Position numbers and translations under genes: made by a program. Of a stretch of DNA of 64,000 bases, positions 33,584 to 42,410 are shown piece by piece. Below the pieces are notes generated by a model, which worked only from the letters and a program-made list of their open reading frames with translations, did not search any database and was not told where the DNA came from. The DNA is from Companilactobacillus kimchiensis (lineage in GTDB: Bacteria; Bacillota; Bacilli; Lactobacillales; Lactobacillaceae): contig NZ_JQCF01000005.1 of NCBI RefSeq assembly GCF_001438805.1, forward strand, positions 1 to 64,000, read 5' to 3'. How positions within the stretch are numbered: position 1 is the stretch's first letter; each line of letters starts with the position of its first letter.

Positions 33584-34324
33584 ATGTCATCAATGATTGA
33601 ATTCCGTAATGTGCAAAAATATTATGGAGAATTTCACGCTTTAAAAGATATTAACCTTGAGATCGACAAGGGCGAAACAGTTGTTTTAATTGGACCTTCA
33701 GGATCAGGTAAGAGTACCTTGTCTAGAACGGTTAATGGGTTGGAAACAATTCAAGAGGGACAATTGATCGTCAATGGACGTGATATTGCTGATAGATCAA
33801 CTGATATCAACCGAATTAGAAGAGATGTGGGGATGGTTTTCCAACATTTTAACTTATATGCTAATAAGGATGTTTTGGAGAATGTTATGTTAGCACCAAG
33901 AATCGTCCTTAAGATGAGCGAAGAAGAAAATAAAAAACAAGCCATGGCTTTGTTGGATCAAGTTGGATTGGCTGATAAAGCTCATAATATGCCATCACAG
34001 ATTTCTGGTGGTCAACAACAACGTGTTGCGATTGCTAGATCTTTAGCTATGAAACCACGTTGCATGCTCTTTGATGAACCAACTAGTGCGCTTGATCCCG
34101 AAATGATCGATGATGTTTTGAAAGTTATCAAGTACGTTACTAGCCAAAGTGATATGACTTCATTAATTGTTACCCACGAAATGGGCTTTGCTCAAGAAGT
34201 AGCCAACCGAGTTATTTTTATGGCTGACGGGCAAATTCTTGAGGATGATTCTAAGGATAAATTCTTTGATCACCCAACTAATGAACGTGCTACACAGTTC
34301 CTAAGTAAAATTATTAAACACTAG
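33584..34324 (+). CDS. glnQ: Amino-acid ABC transporter ATP-binding protein (GlnQ-like)
   Basis: A 246-residue polar amino-acid ATPase. ATG 33584 has AAGGGAG 8 nt upstream; a GTG two codons earlier is too close to it. Walker A is GPSGSGKST, Q-loop FQHFNLY, signature SGGQQQR, Walker B MLFDEPTSALDPE and H-loop VTHEMGFA. It starts an operon with a binding protein and two permeases. The family transports glutamine, glutamate, aspartate or similar; the substrate cannot be chosen from this sequence. Confidence 0.92.
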   Translation: MSSMIEFRNVQKYYGEFHALKDINLEIDKGETVVLIGPSGSGKSTLSRTVNGLETIQEGQLIVNGRDIADRSTDINRIRRDVGMVFQHFNLYANKDVLENVMLAPRIVLKMSEEENKKQAMALLDQVGLADKAHNMPSQISGGQQQRVAIARSLAMKPRCMLFDEPTSALDPEMIDDVLKVIKYVTSQSDMTSLIVTHEMGFAQEVANRVIFMADGQILEDDSKDKFFDHPTNERATQFLSKIIKH

Positions 34325-34336
34325 GGGGATACGGAT

Positions 34337-35164
34337 ATGAAACGATTAAAATATTTAGCGTTAGTCATCACTTCCTTACTCCTAGTCTTTACTTTGACGG
34401 CCTGTGGTTCACAACCATTGTCATCACAAAATATTTTGGAGAATGACAAGAAATCAAAGACAGTTACTTGGGGTGTAAAAGCTGATACTAAATTACTTGG
34501 TTTAACTGATGTTAAGGATGGCCAAGAAAAGGGTTTTGAAATCGATCTTGCTAAAGCTATTACCAAGAAAATGTTAGGTAAAGATGCTAAGGCTAAGTTC
34601 GTTACCGTTACATCACAGTCACGTATTCCATTGCTGAAGAACGGTAACATTGATGCCATCATCGCTACAATGACTGTAACGCCGCAACGTCAAAAGACAA
34701 TTGATTTTTCTAATTCATACTTTGATGCTGGACAATCAATTTTGGTTAAAGATGGTTCACCAATTAAGCGAGTACAAGATTTGAATAATCGGACTATCAT
34801 TGGGGTTGTTGGTTCTAACTCAGTTGAAAACGTTAAAAAATTTGCACCAAAAGCTAGAGTTTTACAATTACCAGATTATGCGCAAGCCTTAACAGCTTTG
34901 AAGTCTGGTCAAGGTGATGCTTTGACAACTGATAATGTTATTTTAGCTGGTATGGCCATTAATAATCCTGGTTACAAATTACAAGGGAAAGCCTTTACGA
35001 CTGAACCTTATGGTATCGGGATCAATAAGGGACAACCTGCCTTTAAGGAAGCTGTTAACAAATCACTTAGAGAGCTTGAAAAAGATGGTACTTATAACAA
35101 ATTGATCATCAAATGGTTTGGTAATGTGCCTGGATTTAACTACAAGGAGGTGTTACGCAAATGA
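34337..35164 (+). CDS. Amino-acid ABC transporter substrate-binding lipoprotein
   Basis: A 275-residue SBP family 3 protein. The signal peptide ends in lipobox LTAC (Cys23). The mature part has the GFEIDLAKAI motif, the TVTPQRQKTIDFSNSYF stretch and a C-terminal YGIGINKGQPAF. This is the glutamine/glutamate/aspartate class of binding proteins. Its stop overlaps the next permease by 4 bp. Confidence 0.9.
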   Translation: MKRLKYLALVITSLLLVFTLTACGSQPLSSQNILENDKKSKTVTWGVKADTKLLGLTDVKDGQEKGFEIDLAKAITKKMLGKDAKAKFVTVTSQSRIPLLKNGNIDAIIATMTVTPQRQKTIDFSNSYFDAGQSILVKDGSPIKRVQDLNNRTIIGVVGSNSVENVKKFAPKARVLQLPDYAQALTALKSGQGDALTTDNVILAGMAINNPGYKLQGKAFTTEPYGIGINKGQPAFKEAVNKSLRELEKDGTYNKLIIKWFGNVPGFNYKEVLRK

Positions 35165-35799
35165 TTCATTTACTAACAAGTAATTGGAGTGCCTTCATTA
35201 GTGGCTTTGGCTGGACACTTTTATCAAGTGTTTTAGCACTATTCTTTAGTTTGATTATTGGGTCGCTGTTTGCCATTCTAGAAGTTGTTCCTAATAAAGC
35301 TTTACGTATTATCGGAAATGTTTATGTTGAAATCTTTCGTAACATTCCGTTATTAGTTATTACTATGTTTTTCTATTTAGTAATTCCACTGTATATCGTT
35401 AAAATTAATGGTTTCGCAGCCGGAACAGTTGGATTGACGATTTACACTTCAGCCTTTATTGCTGAAACTGTTCGTGCCGGTATCAATTCTGTTGATCCAG
35501 GACAGATGGAAGCTGCTCGTTCTCAAGGAATGACTTTCTGGCAAGCAATGCGTCACATCGTGTTGCCTCAAGCCTTTAAGTATGTTCTTCCACCTTTGGG
35601 GAACCAATTTGTCAACTTGGTCAAGAACTCGTCAGTCCTAGCTTTTGTGGCCGGATTTGATTTGATGTATCAAGGTAATGCGATTGCTTCACAAACCTTT
35701 GATACAGTTAATACATACGTAATTGTTGGTATTTTCTACTTGATTATTACTTTACCAATCAGTTATTACATGCAACATCTAGAAAAGAAATTGGCTTAG
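35161..35799 (+). CDS. Amino-acid ABC transporter permease (1)
   Basis: A 212-residue HisM/GlnP-type permease with about five membrane helices. The EAA loop reads EAARSQGMTFWQAMRHIVLP, followed by FVNLVKNSSVLAF. It is coupled to the binding protein by an ATGA overlap and pairs with the next permease. Confidence 0.9.
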   Translation: MIHLLTSNWSAFISGFGWTLLSSVLALFFSLIIGSLFAILEVVPNKALRIIGNVYVEIFRNIPLLVITMFFYLVIPLYIVKINGFAAGTVGLTIYTSAFIAETVRAGINSVDPGQMEAARSQGMTFWQAMRHIVLPQAFKYVLPPLGNQFVNLVKNSSVLAFVAGFDLMYQGNAIASQTFDTVNTYVIVGIFYLIITLPISYYMQHLEKKLA

Positions 35800-35811
35800 G
35801 GGGAGTAAATT

Positions 35812-36465
35812 ATGCAAAATTGGATAAATGCTTATTCATGGATAAATATTAGATTTCTTCTCCAAGGCCTCTGGATCACGATTTTGATCTCCGTTATCTC
35901 GGTGATTTTAAGTTTTGTCATTGGTTCGGTCTTAGGGATTATTAGATATGCTAAAGTTCCATATTTTTCAAAAATAGTTGGTTTTATTATTGATGTTATT
36001 CGTAATTTACCATTACTATTGATTATCTTCTTCGTTTACTTTGGATTGCCTGCATTCGGTTTTAAACCGGATACGATTCCCGCCGCAATTTTGGCAATGA
36101 CTGTTTTTGAATCAATGATGATTGCTGAAATCATTCGTTCTGGGATAAATGCAGTCGATGTGGGTCAAATGGAGGCTTCACGGGCAATGGGGATGAAGTT
36201 ACCTCAAGCGATGTGGCACATTGTGTTACCACAAGCTTATAAAAAAATGATTCCAGCACTAGTTAGTCAATTTATTTCATTGATCAAGGATACATCATTA
36301 GCCACAATTATCGTGGTGCCTGAATTGATGCAACATGGTCAAGTTGTTTATGGACAAGATCCAAACTACATCATTCCTGTCTTTGTGATGATGGCTATCA
36401 TGTACTTTGTGGTCTGCTATGCGTTGTCATTGTTATCTAGATTCATTGATCACCGGATGGCCTAA
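35812..36465 (+). CDS. Amino-acid ABC transporter permease (2)
   Basis: A 217-residue paralogue of the previous permease with EASRAMGMKLPQAMWHIVLP and FISLIKDTSLATIIVV. It completes the four-gene importer. GGGGGAG lies 8 nt before the ATG. No terminator follows at once; the T-box leader of the next gene starts about 65 bp downstream. Confidence 0.9.
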   Translation: MQNWINAYSWINIRFLLQGLWITILISVISVILSFVIGSVLGIIRYAKVPYFSKIVGFIIDVIRNLPLLLIIFFVYFGLPAFGFKPDTIPAAILAMTVFESMMIAEIIRSGINAVDVGQMEASRAMGMKLPQAMWHIVLPQAYKKMIPALVSQFISLIKDTSLATIIVVPELMQHGQVVYGQDPNYIIPVFVMMAIMYFVVCYALSLLSRFIDHRMA

Positions 36466-36529
36466 AAAATATTTATAGGTTGACGGATGAAAAATAACCT
36501 GTTATTGTTGGTGTCATTCAAATAAACAA

Positions 36530-36770
36530 ATGTAAGTATCTGAATTAATTAGTAATGCATCTGGGCGTAAGAAAGCCGGTGGTTAATGCGAACCGGTCAG
36601 GGTGTAATTATGAAATACCAGATACGACTTGGTTTTCCAAGCGGAATGAGAGGGCCGTTATCCTCGAGAGTGGAGTAATAGTTTATTTAGACTAAACTAT
36701 TCTCAAGCTGGGTGGTACCACGGTAAACTAATCGTCCCTGTTGCAATTTTTTGCAGCGGGGACTTTTTTT
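36530..36770 (+). ncRNA. T-box riboswitch
   Basis: A T-box leader. The Stem I base is GTATCTG (36536-36542) with CAGATAC (36619-36625). AGTA (36551-36554) faces GAA (36612-36614) in the specifier loop, and the T-box sequence CTGGGTGGTACCACGG is at 36708-36723. The terminator is a 13-bp stem at 36734-36763 followed by seven T. The triplet before the closing stem is TAC (Tyr) at 36616-36618; if read directly after GAA it would be ATA (Ile). Tyr is preferred because NhaC-type genes under Tyr T-boxes have been proposed before. Uncharged tRNA would turn on the gene at 36869. Confidence 0.9.
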
Positions 36771-36868
36771 ATACTTAAGGGGTAGGAATATGATGATAAA
36801 TACTTGTGGTGGCAATCCCCGATATTTGTTTTTCGCGTAATAGATAAAAACAAATCGGAGGAATCGTA

Positions 36869-38290
36869 ATGAATAAAAAAGTAAAAACAGTCAGTTTTAG
36901 AGAAGCAATTTTAATTTTAGTAATGATGTTGATCGTCCTAGGTTTTGGGGTTATCAAATTTGGACTATCACCTCAAACACCAGTCTTAGTAGTTATCGGT
37001 CTGTTGATGTTATGGGCCAAAGTTCGTGGTAGTGAATGGGATGATATTTTTGACGGTATTATCGATGGAGTTAAAAACGGAATTATCCCAATCTTCATTT
37101 TTATCTTAATTGGTGCCTTGATTGGTACTTGGATTGCAGCCGGTATTATTCCATCAATGATGGTGGCGGGTTTCCATATGATTTCAGCTCAATGGTTCGT
37201 GCCTTCAGTTTTCTTGGTTTGTGCTTTGATCGGAACATCAATTGGTAGTGCCTTTACCATTATTTCAACTATCGGGATCGCTCTTTTCGGAATGGGTCAA
37301 ACTTTAGGAATGAACCCAGCCTTAGTTGCTGGAGCTATTATCTCCGGTGCTATCTTCGGTGATAAGACTTCACCACTTTCAGATTCAACTAACTTGGCCT
37401 CAGCTATTGCCGAATCTGACTTGTTCGCTCATATTAAAAATTTGATGTGGACGACGATTCCAGCCTTTATCATTTCATTAATTCTTTACGCAATTTTAGG
37501 TAATGCTGGTTCTGGCGCTAGTTTGGGGAAAATTGATACAACTTTGAATGTTTTGAATAGTAATTTCGTCATTTCATGGTGGTCAATTTTACCAATTGTC
37601 TTGTTGTTTGCTTGTTCGATTATGAAGATACCGGCCATTGCTACTTTGATTTTAAATATCACTGTTACTATTGGTATGATTTTCATCGAAAAACCAAGTA
37701 CTTCAGTCAAAAGTATCGCTGGGTTTATCGAAACAGGTTTCGTTTCAAAAACTGGTAATGCCAGTGTCGATGCCTTGCTTACGCGTGGTGGGATTAGTTC
37801 CATGATGGGTACAGTCTCATTGATTTTCCTAACTTTGTCATTAGGTGGTCTTTTAATGAAGTTTGACATCATTCAAACAGCCATGACACCATTGGCACAA
37901 CGTTTAAAGACACCGGGATCAGTCGTAACAGCCACAATTCTTTCTGGTATTGGAGTTAATATCTTCGTTGGTGAACAATACCTCTCAGTTATCCTTCCTG
38001 GTAAAGCTTTCAAGGAAACTTTCAACAAACGCGGTTTGGATAACTTAGCCTTGAGTCGTGTTCTTGAAGATGGTGGAACCGTAATTAACTACTTGATTCC
38101 TTGGGGTGTTGCTGGTGCTTTTGCTGCCAATACCTTAGGCGTACCAACTTTGGCCTTCTTACCATTCTGTTTCTTCAGTTTACTTTCACCACTTCTTTCC
38201 ATTATTAGTGGCTTCACAGGAATTGGGTTGAAACGAATTGTGAAAAATGATGATTCAGATACTGAAAATAAAAAAACAGTCACAGTTTAG
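36869..38290 (+). CDS. NhaC-family transporter under T-box control
   Basis: A 473-residue membrane protein with about 11-12 helices and NhaC family features: GDKTSPLSDSTNLASA near residue 170 and a GGTVINYLIPWG segment near the end. Members are annotated as Na+/H+ or malate/lactate antiporters. The T-box immediately upstream points instead to import of an amino acid, probably tyrosine; this is inference from control. GGAGG lies 7 nt before the ATG. Confidence 0.85.
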   Translation: MNKKVKTVSFREAILILVMMLIVLGFGVIKFGLSPQTPVLVVIGLLMLWAKVRGSEWDDIFDGIIDGVKNGIIPIFIFILIGALIGTWIAAGIIPSMMVAGFHMISAQWFVPSVFLVCALIGTSIGSAFTIISTIGIALFGMGQTLGMNPALVAGAIISGAIFGDKTSPLSDSTNLASAIAESDLFAHIKNLMWTTIPAFIISLILYAILGNAGSGASLGKIDTTLNVLNSNFVISWWSILPIVLLFACSIMKIPAIATLILNITVTIGMIFIEKPSTSVKSIAGFIETGFVSKTGNASVDALLTRGGISSMMGTVSLIFLTLSLGGLLMKFDIIQTAMTPLAQRLKTPGSVVTATILSGIGVNIFVGEQYLSVILPGKAFKETFNKRGLDNLALSRVLEDGGTVINYLIPWGVAGAFAANTLGVPTLAFLPFCFFSLLSPLLSIISGFTGIGLKRIVKNDDSDTENKKTVTV

Positions 38291-38460
38291 TAGAACTAGA
38301 CATTATTATAGGTAAGAACCGGACTTTATCAGTTCAGCTTGAGTTAGTAATAGGGGGCTGATCGAACAGTTGAATAAATGGAGAAAAATATTATTGTGTC
38401 TCTACAAATGAGTTTGTAAACGCTAACGATGTTGGTATCATTTAATTTAAGTAAAAAAAT

Positions 38461-38484
38461 AGAGCAGAAATGCTCTTTTTTTTC
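38461..38484 (+). terminator. Terminator
   Basis: AGAGCA-GAAA-TGCTCT followed by eight T. It lies 170 bp after the NhaC stop and just before the promoter of the next operon. Confidence 0.85.
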
Positions 38485-38529
38485 GTTTTCAAGCATTGAC
38501 AGTACGCCAAATTTTGTCTAGTTTAAGAC

Positions 38530-38538
38530 TGTTATGCT
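38530..38538 (+). promoter_or_regulatory. Extended -10 element of the MacA-like operon
   Basis: TGTTATGCT lies 32 bp before the ATG. A TTGACA at 38496-38501 is too far away for it (31 bp) and would need the poor hexamer TAGTTT, so the extended -10 is preferred. Confidence 0.4.
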
Positions 38539-38570
38539 ATTTAAGATAAGCAAATTTAGGGAGACTATTT

Positions 38571-39482
38571 ATGAAGAGAATTAAAATTGCCATTTGGAGT
38601 ATTAATGTTATTTTAATTGCCGTTATTCTGTTTCTAGTTTTGGGAAACGGTTTCAAGAATGATAATAATAAAGTAGATTATCAAACTTATACGGTTCAAC
38701 GTGATAATACTAATTATTTCAACGGTATTGTTCAAGAAAACGACAAACAAGCTGTTAGTGATCAACCAAAAACTGAGGATGAAACTTTAGCTTCAACACA
38801 CGTCATCAGTGGTCAACAAGTTACTAAGGGTGAAGTGCTATTCACATTCTATCGTGATATGAGTAGTGACCTAGCTAGTGCTAATGCTGAAATTCAACAA
38901 GCTCAATTAGCTATCCAAGCTTATGACTCATCTGACAAGCAAACTGCTGACAAGATTGAATTAAGCAAGGATCAAGAAGCACTTGCTGAGGCACAAGCTA
39001 AGGTTATTAAGATTAATAAGGTGCAAAGTCGAACAGTTGTTGCACCGATTGCAGGTACTTACTTTAAGGATGATGCTGGTAGAGGTTATATTTACGGGGC
39101 TCCAGTTATCCAAGGTAATGTTAATGAGTACAGTATTGATAAGATTAAACTTGGTGCTGACGTTACAGTAATCAAGAACAATGGTACAAAAATTTCTGGT
39201 AACTATGAACAAAAAGATGCTATTCCTTATAGCACACACAATGTTTCTTATTATCATTTCCGTGTTGCTACAGAAGATAAACTTCCATATGGTATGCACG
39301 TTCAAATCAAGACTGAATCAGACGGATACAAGATTCCTTCAAAGGCCGTTTGGAGTAAGAACACAGTTTATGTCTTAAAGAATGACAAGAAGCATAAGAA
39401 ACACGTAACTATGACTAAAAAAGATCAAGACTATTACGTGATCGACGGGCTTAAAGCTGGCGACAAGCTAGTTTTAAAATAA
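38571..39482 (+). CDS. MacA/YknX-like efflux adaptor protein
   Basis: A 303-residue membrane-fusion type protein. An N-terminal anchor (KIAIWSINVILIAVILFLVL) is followed by the biotinyl-lipoyl-like half (VISGQQVTKGEVLFTF). A helical hairpin of about 60 residues (SANAEIQQAQLAIQAY to LAEAQAKVIKINKVQSR), VVAPIAGTY and a C-terminal beta region (VYVLKNDKK to GLKAGDKLVLK) complete it. It links to the ATPase and permease that follow, as in the YknXYZ and MacAB-type exporters of peptides or antibiotics. Confidence 0.82.
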   Translation: MKRIKIAIWSINVILIAVILFLVLGNGFKNDNNKVDYQTYTVQRDNTNYFNGIVQENDKQAVSDQPKTEDETLASTHVISGQQVTKGEVLFTFYRDMSSDLASANAEIQQAQLAIQAYDSSDKQTADKIELSKDQEALAEAQAKVIKINKVQSRTVVAPIAGTYFKDDAGRGYIYGAPVIQGNVNEYSIDKIKLGADVTVIKNNGTKISGNYEQKDAIPYSTHNVSYYHFRVATEDKLPYGMHVQIKTESDGYKIPSKAVWSKNTVYVLKNDKKHKKHVTMTKKDQDYYVIDGLKAGDKLVLK

Positions 39483-39495
39483 GGCGGTGAAATAA

Positions 39496-40173
39496 ATGCT
39501 TAAAGTTACTGATGTAAAAAAGGCTTATGGCAAATTCACTGTTTTAGAGGATATCAATTTGGAAGTTGCTGATGGAGAATTTTTAGCTATCATGGGACCT
39601 TCCGGATCTGGTAAATCAACTTTGATCAATATCTTAGGATTGTTGGATCAAAGTTATACTGGTGAATATTTGCTCGAAGATAAAAATTATCAAAACGTTA
39701 GTGACAATGAGTTATCACGAATTCGTGGTGACCAATTGGGATTTGTTTTCCAAAATTTCAAGTTGCTAACAACTTACAATGTTTATGAAAATATTGAAAT
39801 TCCACTTATTTATAGTAAAAAAGCTCAAAATAACAAACAAGAATTGATTGCTGATGTGATTGATAAAGTTGGTTTGACGGGCAAAGAAAAAAATCGTCCA
39901 TCTGAATTATCTGGTGGTCAACAACAAAGAGTTGCCATTGCTCGAGCAATCGTTAATCGTCCAAAATTAATTATTGCTGATGAACCAACGGGTGCGCTTG
40001 ATTCAAAAACTAGTAAAGAAATCATGGATATCTTCACGAAGTTAAATAAAGCTGGCACAACGGTAATTATGGTTACCCATGATAGCGAAGTGGCAGAATA
40101 TGCAATGCGAACTGTTTATATTCGTGATGGACATTTATATAACGATGAAAAGAGCGTGAAAAATCATGACTGA
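39496..40173 (+). CDS. MacB-type ABC exporter ATP-binding protein
   Basis: A 225-residue ATPase with Walker A GPSGSGKST, FVFQNFKLL, LSGGQQQR, IIADEPTGALDSKT and VTHDSEVA. It overlaps the permease gene by 8 bp and follows the adaptor by 13 bp. It is the energy module of the adaptor-linked exporter. Confidence 0.9.
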   Translation: MLKVTDVKKAYGKFTVLEDINLEVADGEFLAIMGPSGSGKSTLINILGLLDQSYTGEYLLEDKNYQNVSDNELSRIRGDQLGFVFQNFKLLTTYNVYENIEIPLIYSKKAQNNKQELIADVIDKVGLTGKEKNRPSELSGGQQQRVAIARAIVNRPKLIIADEPTGALDSKTSKEIMDIFTKLNKAGTTVIMVTHDSEVAEYAMRTVYIRDGHLYNDEKSVKNHD

Positions 40174-41317
40174 TAAAATTTTGATCGCTTTTAAATCAAT
40201 TGGTAAAAACAAAAATAGAAACTTCCTAACAATGCTTGGAATTATTATTGGTATTGCTAGTGTTATCTGTATCTTAGCAATCGGGGATGGCTTTGCTCAC
40301 ACCGTTACTAAGGGTATGGGAAATCACAATACTCGTAATAAAGTTATCTTACAGTGGGAACCAACGTCTGATTACAATACTGATGGTGGTTTTACTCAAA
40401 ATGATGCTTCAGTACTGGAAAAAGTACCGGGTGTCGATCATGTTAAATTAGCTAGTAGTATTGCTGAAGCAGGTGCTAAAGTTTCATACAAAACTAAAAC
40501 TGCTTCAATTGGTTTGAACAAACAACCAAAGAACTTAAAGCTGGTTAAAGGTACCTACTTTACAATGACTGGGGCTTCCAACGGGATTTATATTTCGGAA
40601 GATTTGGCCCATAAGTTATTCAAAGAAAATGCTATCAATCGTTTGATTTCAGTTGATGGAACCATCTTTGTTGTTCAAGGAATTTATCATATTAGTAATA
40701 TGAATTATCGTCCGGATGCCTATGTTTCTAAGACGATTTTTAAACAATTATTTGCTAGTCAAATTTCTCGAGACCAAGCTAAATTGTACGTTCAACCTGA
40801 TGCTAATAAGAAACAAGTTGGTAAGACAGCCGTTAAACGGATGAAAGCTATGGGTGAACAGAAGCAAACTGGTAAATACTCAGTTTCTAATCCAGATGCT
40901 ATTAGTAAACAATTTACGAGAATTTTAAATGATATTACTTACTTCATCGCCTTTATTGCTGGAATTTCACTCTTGATTGCTGGTATTGGGGTTATGAATG
41001 TGATGTATATTACTGTTTCCGAACGTCGCAAAGAAATTGGGATTCGTCGGGCCTTTGGTGCTACATCAAGTGATATTAGAAACCAATTTTTGATTGAAAG
41101 TGTTGTTCTCTGTATTATCGGTGGTGTCATCGGAATTATCTTAGGATACATTCTCGTTTCAATCATCAATGCATTCTTACCATTCAAAGCTGATATAACG
41201 TCATATGCAATTATCTTGTCGTTGTCAGTTTCAACGGCAGTTGGTTTGATCTTCGGATTTATTCCATCTAATAAAGCTGCTAAATCAGAATTAGTTGGAT
41301 TATTGAAAGAAGAATAG
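40166..41317 (+). CDS. MacB/YknZ-type ABC exporter permease
   Basis: A 383-residue protein with the MacB layout. One N-terminal helix (FLTMLGIIIGIASVICILAI) precedes a large extracytoplasmic domain of about 200 residues. Three C-terminal FtsX helices follow (GIGVMNVMYITVSERRKEIG, RRAFGA). It partners with the ATPase and adaptor upstream. Export substrate is unknown; antimicrobial or toxic peptides are typical for the family. Confidence 0.88.
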   Translation: MTDKILIAFKSIGKNKNRNFLTMLGIIIGIASVICILAIGDGFAHTVTKGMGNHNTRNKVILQWEPTSDYNTDGGFTQNDASVLEKVPGVDHVKLASSIAEAGAKVSYKTKTASIGLNKQPKNLKLVKGTYFTMTGASNGIYISEDLAHKLFKENAINRLISVDGTIFVVQGIYHISNMNYRPDAYVSKTIFKQLFASQISRDQAKLYVQPDANKKQVGKTAVKRMKAMGEQKQTGKYSVSNPDAISKQFTRILNDITYFIAFIAGISLLIAGIGVMNVMYITVSERRKEIGIRRAFGATSSDIRNQFLIESVVLCIIGGVIGIILGYILVSIINAFLPFKADITSYAIILSLSVSTAVGLIFGFIPSNKAAKSELVGLLKEE

Positions 41318-41325
41318 GGGAAAAT

Positions 41326-41778
41326 ATGAAGAATTTATATAAAATAGATAAACTTTCTGCTTTGGGAGTAATCTTAATCAGTATTTTTATGGAAGTTATT
41401 CAAATGATCGTTTCAGATCCAGATGTTGCTAATATGCCACAAATGGGGAAATGGCTAAAGCTATTGATCTATGTAGTTGGATCAGTTCTTTCGTTTGCTA
41501 TCGGTTATTGGGTGTTTACATTATTGTTGAGAAACAATGATAATTACAAGCTTAAACTGATCGTTAATATAGCAATTGGTTTAACAATTGATGCTTTGCT
41601 GATTATAATCGTTGTCCTAATTGCTGGTAAAACAGATATTTGGGCTAATGGTATTGCTGGGGTTATTGGATTCGGTGCATTAGCTGCATTGAACTGGAGA
41701 TTCCTAGAAGTGTCACAATCAGATAAAATCAAAATCAGTGTCTTAACTGCTATTTGGTTCATTTTGACACTAGTTTAA
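41326..41778 (+). CDS. Four-TM membrane protein of the exporter operon
   Basis: An unrecognised 150-residue protein with four predicted helices and little soluble sequence. It starts 9 bp after the permease stop with GGGGA upstream, so it is surely cotranscribed with the exporter and ends the operon at a strong terminator. It may be an accessory or immunity protein of the transporter; this is inference from position. Confidence 0.65.
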   Translation: MKNLYKIDKLSALGVILISIFMEVIQMIVSDPDVANMPQMGKWLKLLIYVVGSVLSFAIGYWVFTLLLRNNDNYKLKLIVNIAIGLTIDALLIIIVVLIAGKTDIWANGIAGVIGFGALAALNWRFLEVSQSDKIKISVLTAIWFILTLV

Positions 41779-41789
41779 AAAGAGTCTGT

Positions 41790-41833
41790 AAATAAACTAA
41801 CTGATAATTAAATTTCAGTTGGTTTATTTTTTT
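41790..41833 (+). terminator. Terminator of the MacAB-like operon
   Basis: A 15-bp stem (AAATAAACTAACTGA with TCAGTTGGTTTATTT) is followed by more T. Confidence 0.85.
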
Positions 41834-41893
41834 ATCTTTAGGTCAGGGGTAGAATAAAGATAAATATTCTTATTTTAACGGAAGAGGCGTCTT

Positions 41894-42381
41894 ATGAGTC
41901 CATATGAGCAGGTTAAAACAGAGTTAGATAGTTAGATGTGCCATTTGATATCGTTGAGCATCCGGCTGTATTTACCACTGATGTAGCTGATGAATATATT
42001 AAAGGGAAAGTCGGAGTTAGAACTAAATCACTTTTTCTAACTGACAAAAAGAAACATAATTTCTATTTAGTTTTTATGGATGACGACAAGCGACTTGATA
42101 TGAAGCACTTCGCTGAAATAGTTGGTGAAAAACATGTTAAATTCGCTTCGGAAGTCAGTCTGATGGAGAAATTAGGCTTAAAACCGGGCGTTGTTTCGAT
42201 TTTTGGTTTGATGAATAATAAGGAAAAAGATGTTCAAGTTTATTTTGAAAAAGATATTGTAGGTGATATTCCTTTGACATTTCATCCGAATGACAATACA
42301 AAGACTATTTTTGTAGGGATGACGGGATTAGAAAAATTTTTGAAAGATTTAGGATTTGAATATCAAATTATTACAATGTAA
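41894..42381 (+). pseudogene. Prolyl-tRNA editing protein (YbaK/EbsC type), frameshifted
   Basis: A YbaK/ProX-like deacylase that hydrolyses mischarged Cys- or Ala-tRNA(Pro). The expected start is ATG 41894 after GGAAGAGG, giving MSPYEQVKTELDS, which then meets TAG at 41933. The remainder (PFDIVEHPAVFTTDVADEY, KSLFLTDKKK, TGLEKFLKDLGFEY) continues in another frame from 41938. One missing T near 41932 would restore ELDSLDVPFDIVEHP. So either a recent frameshift or a sequencing error. An internal GTG at 41938 could give a 147-residue product but has no good ribosome binding site. Confidence 0.8.
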
Positions 42382-42410
42382 AAGCTAGAGCAATTTGCTC
42401 TAGCTTTTTT
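42381..42410. terminator. Bidirectional terminator
   Basis: AAAGCTAGAGCA-AT-TTGCTCTAGCTTTTTT lies between the convergent editing gene and the lysR gene. Confidence 0.88.

Noticed and set aside
38496-38524. TTGACA at 38496 with TAGTTT as the promoter of the MacA-like operon
   Set aside because: The -10 is poor, and the extended -10 at 38530-38538 is better placed, though neither is certain.
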